Positions 41,420 to 53,400 of a DNA stretch of 64,000 nucleotides are shown here, piece by piece. Positions within the stretch are counted from its first letter, which is position 1. Each line of letters starts with the position of its first letter. The stretch is from Nematopogon swammerdamellus (taxonomy: Eukaryota > Arthropoda > Insecta > Lepidoptera > Adelidae): NCBI GenBank assembly GCA_946902875.1, contig OX336355.1, positions 7,027,347 through 7,091,346 on the forward strand, written 5' to 3'. A program made the position numbers and the translations under genes. The notes under the pieces are model-generated. The model made no database searches and had not been told where the DNA came from. It saw only the letters and a program-made list of their open reading frames with translations.

Positions 41420-44400
41420 CTGCAACAGGAATTATCATACATTAATATACCTCGATTATACATATTACAGCAACAGAGAAGTTGCTAAAAAACACCATGT
41501 TACCAATTGTTTACGACAAGGTGTGGTTTGAAGGGGGTTTGTTAAGTACATAAGCCACATTTTGAGTAATATTTTTTTTATAAAATTCTCTTTATTCCTG
41601 GCTTTAGTGATCAATTTTTATATTTTTTCTGTGTGGGCTGGTTTCTCTGAAATAAATTTTTGAAAATTTCAAAAATCTCGTTTTCTCCTAAAATTTGCAT
41701 ACCGCAGCCTTAATTGTCGCAGACCCGACAAACGCTGGAATAGACGGATGCTGGAATGTAGGCCACGTACAAGCAGTAAACGTAGCTTGGATGGGACGCG
41801 GCGCCCCCAATCCCCCCCCCCCCCCCCCCCCCCCGAGTTAGGTGGACAGACGACCTAAAAAAAGGTAGTCGGGAGTGGATGGATGAGAAGAGCGGAAGAC
41901 AGCGCGTCGTAGTAATAAGTTAGCTGACACACACCGACTGCATGCACAAATGCAGCGGACTGAAAATGTACAACAATAAACGGGAAAATAAATGAATTCT
42001 GATTTTGATTCTGATTCTGGTGGCGTGCCTTGGGGGAGGCCTATGTCGGTTATGAAAATATTTAGAGTTTTCCGTCCACTTCAGTGCAGCCGGCACAACC
42101 AAAGGGAAGCACTGACATGTCACCTAGCTCACCAAGGTTTTATCGGGAGACATCATTGGTGCAGTAGGTGATGTAGCCAACGATTTCAGCATCCATGGAT
42201 GATTATTTTTATTTATAGTTAGATTTATTTATTTATTTATTAAGTAATTAGAAAAGAGTAACTAACAATGGGCTGCATGAGAGGTCCCCCGCTGTCGCCC
42301 TGACAAGCGTCCTTGCCCCCCTTCTCGAAGCCGGCGCACAGCACCCGGTCGTCGATCACCTGCGCCTTGTACGCCTTGTATGCGCTCGCGCAGAACGTGT
42401 TCGACACCACGGGAAGCTGCAGCACTTGCAGATGAGGCGCCGACGGACCACCTGCAAATGTTTCATACATTTTCTTATCAAAACCGACACGTGCAGTTTT
42501 GTCAAATGTTATTACTGCTGCTGGTACGGTGTTCACTCTGCTGAGCAGAAATTGTTTTGTCTGAAATGGGGAGGGATAGAGAGGAACTCGCGGTACATTT
42601 AGATGCGCAAAGCTTATTGGGTGAACATCGTACGAGCGATAAAGTTTGGAAAAAAACATTGCATCGACTTAAAAAAAAAAGAACTTATATAAATATCGTC
42701 GCGCTCGTCAGCCTCGATAGCTCAGTAGTGCAGGCGGACAGTCGACTGTTGCTATTGATTGTTAAGCAACGCTGGACCGATCAGTACTTGGATGGGTGAC
42801 CGCTCGACCGTTGGAGGTTGACCGTGGTTCGGACTCCACGTAAACTGTAGGGCCCTTCCCTTCTTGCCTTACTAGGTGGTAGGGTTTATCCCGGCTGTAT
42901 TGGTACCACCGCACTGAGCGAAACGTCGGTCGAAACGTCTATGTAAATAGTTCGTGTTTTCCGTCCAGTTCAGTGTAGCCGACATGAAATGAAGGGAAGC
43001 ACTGACATGGCACCTAGTTCACCCGGTGTTATGGGCTGACATCGCGGATGTAGTAGAAGATGTAGCCGTGTCAGTTTCCATAAAAAAAAACAATGATGCA
43101 TACGACACGACGCGACGTCTCCTGACCTCGAGCAAACGCGCTCAGCAAAGTTCCACACCGGTAAATTTAATCAATTATAAATCTTATCTTTCAACAATGT
43201 GACTTACAGATGGCGTTCAAAGGGGGAACCAAAAATGTATAGCACTCACGAAACTCGGTGTCTCCCCAGCCGGCGATGAGAGGCGTGTACCTCTCGAACG
43301 TCAGCGAGCGAAGCTCCGAAGTCCTCGGGAGACAGATTGGTCGTATCAAATCTGAAAGAACAATGTATTTTTTTAAGGTCTTGTTCAAGGCGTCACCGAC
43401 AGTCCCCTATGCAGAGGTTGCATGGCGGAGGACGAAACAGCCACCCACGTGCTCCTGGAGTGCCCGGCGGTGGCAGTAGAACGACTGCAGTTTCTTGAGA
43501 ACGTGGGAACTGCCCATGGAGTGTGGAAGCGACCGAGAAGAGTGCTCCACTTCATGAAAGAGCTCGGGTGGCTGGAGTAGCACCACCCGAGCGCCAACGT
43601 ACAACGGACCGTCTAGAGGTCTCAGTGCGGAGAATGGCCAACCCACCTTCCCAAGAGAATGGGCAGCAAACAAACAAACAAACAAACAAACAAACAAGGT
43701 CTTGTTCTATGATCATTGATCAATCACCAACTAACAGGTCAAATTGCTTCGACAAATATTTTTATTTCAGATCAACCTGTCGATGGTAAGGAAAATTTTA
43801 TCTGAGCGCCAAAAAGAAAACTTTAAACTTTAAAACTTGTTTTTACCTTTCTCCATAAATCAGAAAACTTGTTTTGACTTGTCTTGTCAAAAGTGTACAA
43901 CCTTCTTACTATCATTTATTGATTTACGTCTTGTCCAGAGATACCAACCTTCCGGCTACAAAATCCAGACATCTACAACCTGCACTCTTGCGAGTACAGT
44001 GACCATGTATGCCAGATCGAGGCCCCATAGCTGCTCTGTCGAACATCCGTCAAAAGTGTACAGTCACCAATAACTGATGATGACAACGGTGTGTTTTCAG
44101 ATGGTAAACTCAATAACAGCCAGTGTGGTAAACTCACCGGTGAAGTAAACGTTGCGGGAGAGCAAGAGGATGCCGATGTCGTTGGTGAACGACTTGGCGC
44201 TGTAGCTCTCGTGTTTGATCTGCTTCTTGATGGGAACGTCGATCGGAGTGGCGCCGTCATCCGTCCTGCTGAGGTCGAGCTCTCCAAGGCGGACCAGGTA
44301 CCTGTTCAAGTTGAAGATCGAGTTACCATTAATTCCTTTAAAATTTTGGGACTAAGACATAAAAGCACTGTACGTACGTCCAGACCACGGAACACAATGG

Positions 44401-47400
44401 TTTAGAAATATAATTTATGGAAAGGACTACATACGGAATTTGAGCCTTTTGACACAATTGCCAATATTAAAATCCTCATTAACATGATGTCTGTATCCCA
44501 ATGGGATGGACAGATCCGTATTATCTAACTGTTGCAAATAAGCTTTACAACACTTTCACAAAATAATCGACAATAATTAATCATATTTTTATAATTTCGA
44601 TTCATCATTATCTACATATATTATTTTATCTAATTACATTCCATTCCATCATATATTAAATCAATAACTCCTGTCATTATTGACTAATGACCGCAATGAA
44701 TGAATAAATTATGTCCGATACAAACACTCGGATTTGTTCGTTTATTTATTGCATCAACCTGGCTCGGAAGTCACCTACCTGCCATATCATGATATCACAC
44801 TGTATCCATTGATTTACTAAAGTAAGGACATGACTATACGAACTCAAGAAATGTCCTCAATAAAGTGGTGGCCAAACCTTTAAGAACGCCTAAATGACCA
44901 AAAACCAATTTGGAAACAGAATATCACACACTTACTATAATTACAATATGTTATACATATTTCGATTATTTTGATTTGGCAAATTAGTAATTTGAAACTA
45001 GTTTGAATGAATAATTTTATAAGCATTATTTTTTACCACCACTTTAGTGAGGACTTTATTGAATTCGTATTACCATCGGATGGGCCCGTCCACGTTAGTA
45101 ATATATGAGTCAATGACTGAATTTCTTCAGAAGAACAATAACCATTTCTTTCCTCCCTGTAAACTGAAATTTTCAATCATGTACTATTCCGTTTTTCTGA
45201 ATAAAATACAAATTCTCATTACTGCTTTAAAAAATTACTGTATTGTCATATTGTGACATAAATAGACTCTTTCATAAAATGTCTGACAATCGTGTGCAAC
45301 ATTTTCGCAATACAGCAGTTTTCATCTATCACTTTTTAGAGTAGGTACCGAGCTGATGTTATACATTACGAATTGCGGAAGAACTTGAATCCAAACAATG
45401 AGTCGCCAGCAATTTATTTTGAGTACACCCATCAAGAACCACACATAAATATTCAGATATAATCAGATGTATTATGCAAGGCCCTATGTGACTGTGACTA
45501 TCAACAAAAAGCGCATTTCAATATATAATCTACATTATATGTAGATAGCGTTTCTCATTTATGTGGTAAAGCCGAGGACATGCACTGCAATTAGTAGGCG
45601 TGATAATAGCAACTCATGTAGTAATTTGTAATGTGCCATTTTAAACTCTTTGGTGAATGTAATTACGAAAACTTTAGATAATTTTAAATGGAATGATGTA
45701 TGTAAGACTAAATGATTTTGTGTTGTTGCTATTATAGTAATATAACATTGCCTGTGTTATCTGCTTCCAGGAAAATAAAAGAATGTAAAACATTTATTTC
45801 CATTAAATATCAAAGGTGCAACTACAGAGCCTTGCGAAACTCCTAATGTTATTCTTCATAGCTCTATATAAAGCCCATTAATGTAACCGTTTGGTAGCTA
45901 TTTGATTAAGTAGGGAGAGCAAATCACCTCAGCAAGTATGTATTATTCAATTACATGCTATTTTCTTTGGTGGGAAATCCTATCAAACGTCTTTCGCAAT
46001 TCAAAAGCAGCATTTATAAAATGTTTATGACAGAAGCTCTTGCAGTAGCGAGCCAGTATTATTCTATACCTAAACCTAAAATTCATAATGCAATCTTACT
46101 TACAAATCATCTTCACGGCCGTGGATGCAGTGTGCGGCTGTGAGGACATGCTTCTTGGTGACTAGCGTGCCTCCGCACAGCCAGCGAGCCTCACCAGCGA
46201 CACGCTGCGAGTGGTAGCCCAGCAGAGCCATCCAGGGAAAATCGCCTGGAAGATGACATCGATACTCTTACATCTAGCAATCAAATGAATTGATAAATGG
46301 GAGTAAAATGGTTTTATTATGGTTTATTGATAGGAGTTCGTATTGAATTATTCTGCAAATAAAACAAGAAGACCGTGAGAGTCGAGACATGAATTCTGCA
46401 ATAACTCTAACTAAAGACACAAAGTATAAGTAAACAAACTATTTCTGTAAATAACATATCAGGTTAATGTCGGTGTGTCGGCGATATCTGCTTCTTAAAT
46501 TACAAATATCTCAAAGGAAAATATTTTGGTAAATATTCTGGAAAATATAGGTCATCCATCAGTCAAAAGCTTTTATTATTGCTAATATTGGTCTTATTCT
46601 TTCACAATGCTAGAAATCAGCTACACTGGGTCGATCCAACTAGACGGCATTATGTAACCAGCTAAACAATATACTAGATACACCCGATAAACAAGATATA
46701 ATCAAGACGGACAGATCGTGACAAATTATCGCCACTTCATTTGCAATTTGTGTGATACGGATGCAAATCAAGGTATTTCATTATTTTTGACAGGTTAATG
46801 TTAGTTAGGTAGGTTGTTAGCTTAGATGCTTTATAGAGACATGTCTGGAATTTTAATTTGTAGGTATATCACAATCTTTGCTTACCTCTTCGCTTCAAGT
46901 TCTTCGCAAGGTTTGTTTTTATTTCAAAATAAAGTAATCATTCAAAATCAAAGAATAGCCCCACTGCATCTCTCTCCGTGTATGTCGTAAAAGGCGACTA
47001 AGGGATATGACTCCCTTCTTATATTACTAGGCGGCAGGCAGGGTTGGTAACACCGCACTGAATGAAAGGTCGGTCGAAACGGCTATGTAAATAGTTTGTG
47101 TTTTCCGTCCAGTTCAGTGTAGCCGGCACGACCGAAGGGAAGCACTGACGTGGCACCAAGTTCATCCGGTGTTATGGGCTGACATCACGGATGTTGTAGG
47201 TGATGAAGCCATCCGTGTCAGTTTCCATAAAAAATAAATCAATTGAATAGTGTAATATACTAATATATCAAGCTCTACGAACTCACCCAACTTAGCCGGA
47301 ACGCCTCCGACAACCCTCGAAAAGGAGGCATTAGTGAAGCCACACTCGGGAGGATCCGGTAAGGCGTCCACGTACTGCGAGACTCCACCAGACTCCGAGT

Positions 47401-50400
47401 CAGGTTCCACCGGAGGCGGCTCTGGGGTTGGTGGCTCCGGGGTCTTGGGTTCTGGTGGCAGCGGCGGAGATGTGGGGGTTGGCTCGGATGAGGGGCAGCA
47501 CACCTGTGGAATAATAAAAAAATTATGTTGACTCTGGCATGAAATTTTATTCTGGGTGGTTTAAAAAAAATATATACTTCTACTATTATCGCTGTGCATA
47601 TCACCGATAGGAATAAATTATCATTTATGCTTTTGGCTGCGGCTTCGTTTCGCGTGACTTTTTGCTCACAGCTCAGGCCATCGATTTATTAGGCTAAGAT
47701 ATATTTTCTTGTTAATCCTACTAAGACCCTAGTAATATTTATATTATATATACATATAATATCTCTTTCCGCCACTCACCTAGCAGTTATCATACCCCTA
47801 AGGTATTCTGTTTGAAAATGCCTAGAGGCATTAAGTGTTACCTTTTGCCCATATTCTATTTGAGTGCAATAAATAGGTATAAATACTATATACAATACAA
47901 ACAATATAATAACATAATTATAATATAATTACAATATAAATAGGTATAAGTACAATATTTTGAAAATTGTTTTCCTCTAGACAATTGATAAGCTTCCGGT
48001 GACAAATGGTTTTGTCTCATTTGTTACAATGTAAACGAATTACATACATACATACCACACGCTGTATCTCGACAACCGGGGTAAGCAGAGTAGTCGGTGA
48101 TGTGCTGCATGTATATTTGTAAATTACATCACAACACCGACCGTAAACGCCTTGAGGAGACATATTCCCAACACTGGACTTCGACATGTTAAAGATTATA
48201 ATGATGAGGTGACTCTAAAGCTCTGTCAAGTCTGATTTCGTGCTCTATGAGGAATTAGGATGAAGAAGGATACGAACCTTAGGATTGTTGCCCTCAAAGC
48301 CGCAGTGTGATCGTCTCAGCACATTGACCGCATTAGGATTGGTTTTGGAGGTCTGCAGCAGGAGGAGGAACGGCTCACACGATTTGATGCTGATGCAGAG
48401 GCCTTGGCCTCCGTCTGGTGTGACGCATGAATCTTCCGACTCTGTGAACAAACAAATTGGAATACTGACATGTTCATTATAGAAAGAAAGAAATGAAGAA
48501 GACTGAAAAGAAAGAAAATATTGTATTATTATCCACGTGTGATTTGATTATACATAATAACAAAATAGAAGAATATATACATAGGTCAAATACTTAGATC
48601 AGTAAAGGATTACTCAGACCTTTACTGATCTGAGGTAAAATATTACTGGTGCTACCAGATGAGGCAAATATCTTGGCTGGACCCAAAGTTGACTGGACTA
48701 GATTCTAGTGGTGTAGTGAAAAGTGGAGTGTTGATGAACAAGCAGGTAGTTTTAAACAAAACTCAGACGAAGCAAAGTAACAAAGCAAAGGATGCAGTGG
48801 CTCAAAAAAAAAGTTTTGATTTTTTCTTTAAAAAAATTAACCATTATGAAAATCTATCAAATTTCAATGAAGGTGCATTTTATGAACATTAGCATGTTAT
48901 GTTTAAATTCATAGTTAGTGTTTAAGGAAGAAGAATAAAACATAGGGTAGTTTATTCATATTTTTTTACTACTTGGGTAAATACCTCAAGTTCTTGTTAT
49001 TTTTTTTCATTGAATGATCCTTCGATATGTACATAATATGTAATAGTATAGACACAAAATAAAATACGCAGTAAACATTACAATTATCATTAATCTGTAA
49101 AATTAACATAGCTACTATTAGAAACCAGCACTATTAGAAATCAGGTTGTTATCGACATATATCCAGTGATGGGCTATAAAATTTAAAATTAAACTCTTCC
49201 TTCTACACGGAACTTTTCCCAGTTTTTTTTTAATGTAATAATTCATTAATCATTATTTTATTTCGTTACCCCAATGTTTAAATAAAAAAAAATATATCTA
49301 AGCCAATCTCTAAATATTGATTATTTACTCTACCTTGCCTATTACCTAAACACGGTATTCAAGAACTAAAAGCATTTGTTGATGACAACGTGGTAACCTA
49401 CAAAACTTTGCATGCTACGATTTTTTATATTTTTGGAATTCTTGCAATAGAGCCAAATAATTCGAAACTACTCGTATTAATGATAATAAGAACATATTTG
49501 GATAATTTAAGTAGTTGAGGAAAGTGAAAACTGTTTTATTAAGGTTTTAAAGGTTTAATTTTAGTGTCATGTAGAGAATCACCCCCCAGTTCGAATCTTA
49601 AATTTAGAGACAAGTTATCACAGCGTAGACACAACTTAAATAACCAAATCATAGCAAAAACTAGCGTCTGCAGCGAATTTCCACAGAATCCAAATTAAAA
49701 GTATCAGGAAAAATCACGGAAATAAGAGCATTGGTATTCACAAGAGTGCATGTGTGCACTAAAAGCATTACTGACAAGGTGGCTTCTTCTCCGTGCTGTC
49801 AACTGACTGTATCATTTGAATACTGATGACCTGTCTGTCTGATGACTATATGAGATCATTCGGGCTAATAGATTTATTTAATCAGCTACTGGTGATATTC
49901 TTACATATTTCTCTGTAAAGAATGTATAAAAAATTTAGTATATCCTAACCTGTCTTGTAATAAAATAATACATGTTTTTTCTGTTTCCATACCACCACCG
50001 CTTTGGCCGCTTTTTATTATTTGTTGTTTTACTTTAGAATTGACACTAAACAGAGTGTTTGATGACTATAGGTCATAAAGCAAACCAGGTACTCCTGAGC
50101 CTATTTGGAGCAAAAAAGTTAGATGACATTTTTTTCTACGGTGAACTTTTTTTTCCATACAAAACTAAATAAATTTATTTAGTTTTGTATGGAAAAAAAA
50201 ACAGTTCACCGTAGAACAAAATGTCATGTAACTTTTTTGCTCCAAATAGGCTCAGAAGTACCTGGTTTGCTTTATGACCTATAGTCATCAAACATCCTGT
50301 ATAATCACACCAAGTTTGAAGTTTGTATGTAACCGTTTTTACGATTCAGCAAAAACAGAAAACTTCGAAAAAAACACGTTTCCTGTATGGAGATTAATAT

Positions 50401-53400
50401 TATTTCAATGTTTTACTATTTGATTTATTTTTATTTGTTAGGATATCTGCCCATAATAACACATATTCTGTGAAAATTTCAACATACCTACCTATTACGG
50501 TTCAAAATATACAGCCCTTTAAGGTTGGATGGATGGACGGACGGACGGACAGACGTAGGCTTAGTAATAGAGTACCGTACGTACGGAACCCTAATACGGA
50601 ATATAGCCCTAAAAACAGTGAACACATCACAGTGAAAAACGTTTTTCCTGAAACAGCCGTCTTCACCTGCCTCGCCCGCTCGCTAGTGGCATTACTTCTG
50701 TAAGCTGTACTTCGATGCTGAACGAAGAAATCCTTCGATCTGCCATTCTCTGATTTTATCGGTATTTTTTGTTCGAATATGATAGAAGAAATACTTCAAG
50801 ATTAATAAGCAATCGGTACACCGAATATCATGATATTGGCTGAATGTTTTTAAAGTTTCCGTAAGTAAACTATACAGTATACTATACTATAACGTATATG
50901 TACCTTCTTTTCCTTCAACCAGCTTTGCGCTTTTCTTCCTCTTAACAACTACTTTGTATTTGTTCACATTCACAGGATACACCTTCACTCCAGGAGCATA
51001 GTTCTGTCCATAACCCCCGCCGCTTTGTCCCTTTCCAGGAACAGTATACACTTTGACATTTGGACCATAAGTATATCCGTAGTTGGTTTGGCCCTTCCCG
51101 GCATACACGTTGACTCCAGGAGCGTATTGACCGTAACCGCTGTGGCCTTTACCACTGGTATACACTTTGACGCCGTGGTAAGTTTGTCCATTGTTCCCCT
51201 TTGTATTTACGTATGCCTTGACATCTTTTCCGTAGTACGGTACTCCGTAGCCTCCTTGTGACGTTCCGTATATATAGTAAGGGTTACCGTGGCCGTAGGA
51301 ATGATCGTATGGTGGGTGATGGTCATCGTATGGTCCGAAATTATCGTGACCATGAGGTCTGTTAGCCAGGGCATGCAGGAGAGTGTTCAGAGCGACATCG
51401 TAGGATACTGCAGGTGTGGTCGGCTCTGGCGGTCGGTAAATCAAGTGGTAGTCGAGACAATATTGATACTTTTGAGCCAGGATCAGCAGAATCGGGAAGC
51501 ACTGCACGAGCGTACACATGCTATTTGTTGTTGATGTCATGTTTATGGTCATCTTGAATTAATTTAGGGGTTCACAGGTTTGTTATGAAATGTATGAGGG
51601 TTGTAGTTTAGTTGGGGAACTGTCTGCCGGTCGTCTGTGGTTTCCAATTTTCGGATAGACTATATTGGTTCCGTCTTCGGCAGACGTTTCCATCAGCGGA
51701 CGGCAACAGATGGATGGAGGTGATGGTAGTTTAGTTAGGTTAGCATGCCACGTTCATACATGCAACAATTTTAGAAATTTCGACACCCCATGCAGACACA
51801 AGTGTATTTACTGAAATTCCAGGCGTGTGCTCTTTCATCCACAGGTTCCTTTTTCTCCGTGGTGGTCGTGGTGGGTTCCTCTGTTGTGGTGGGTCTCTCG
51901 GTAGTCCTCGGCCTGTTGCCGAAGATGAAGAAGTCGTTGGAAGCCCTGTTTATTTGTCGAGGCACGAAGTTCACCAGTCCGCTGCCGAAATCGATCACAC
52001 CGCGTCTGGGTCCAGGATCTTGCGGAAAGCGAAATCCTAGAAATATACTGAATTCTTATTTACAATTTCTTTTTCTTGTCGCCTTGCTTTTGTTGTAAAT
52101 TTGTTCAATGTTATAACGACATTATTTTAATAGAATTCTAAGTAGATAATCAATGTATGAAGTTTGTTTTTGTTATTATAATATTTGTGTATTTTATGTG
52201 CACGTCCGAACACTTTAGCGTTTGAGAGCAAAGTTGATGCTTAATTTGTTAGTTTAAATTGGAGCAAAACTATGAAATTTTGAACCGATGCTCCTATTGT
52301 TAGTTTTAAAAATTCGTGTAATTTTCTGATAAAAATCTAAATTCTATAACGTAAATTACTCGAATGATGAAAGTATTGCAGAGATGTGGAACAGTGATAC
52401 CCACGACATTCATATATTTATATGATAACTCTATTCATGGAACAAAGAGTATTCGTACTGCCTAGGTTACCTGTTCAAAAACAAAAACTAATTTCGATAG
52501 AGACTAACTTATAATAAGCAAATGATGATTTATTCAAATTTGACCAAAACATTTAGGTAAGACGCTTCAAACTCATACACCTAAAATTACACACATAACT
52601 CATAAGAATGAATATTATGATAGCGTACCTATTTTATTTTATAATTTAAAAAATAATACTTAAATTGCTAAATAACAAAAAACTACATAAACAAACATGA
52701 ATAACTCTCAAAAGTTGCCTTAACATCTGATTAATTAAATGTGTTCCAAATTGTTTTGTTTGAATAATTTATTAATTTCAAAGTTAATAAAATAATAAAT
52801 TATTTATAAAATGAAACACTTAGATCTTAAAAAATAACATTTAGGACTTCTTGCTCGCTAGAGAGTCGTACATATTCATCATATGAATTATACAATTGGA
52901 GGAATGAGTCACTCTTGACATGGTAAATCCTTTTTCACTTCCAAGGAAAGTAAATATGTGCACCAGCAGGTCATTGGCACGGAAGTGTTAGTTTCTTGTT
53001 TGACTTATCTTTGCTAGATTTCTTGACGCTTTCCACAATATTGGCTGCGCAGCCAGACAAAATAAGTAATCTACAAGGAAGGATCCTTGTAGATTACTTA
53101 TTTTACCAACTAAATTTATTGAAGGAGGAGCCGCTATATTTGAAGATAATAATAAAAATCATCATAAAGTTATTCTAGGTATATAATTTATTAGCCCCTT
53201 ATTAATAAATAAACTTCGACTATGAAACCGTTCATAATTAATGTAAGCAATCAGGTAATCTACAAGGAAGGATGCGCATCGTTCCTTGTAGATTACTTAT
53301 TTTGTCTAAAAAGTAAATTTGAAGAAATTTTAGAAAGAAATCATCTTTGGCTCACTGAGGCTACCGTGCGTAAACTTAACTCAGTAGTAAAACTTATCAT

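Noticed and set aside
42708..42850. Functional 5S rRNA or tRNA gene
   Set aside because: Both similarities are partial and continuous with a SINE body, and the same composite occurs in two other copies.
50887..51552. Stand-alone cuticle-like Gly/Tyr gene
   Set aside because: The exon ends in a phase-1 donor that joins precisely to the clip exon, and a stand-alone reading would run only nine residues past that donor into intron sequence. Kept only as an alternative first exon.
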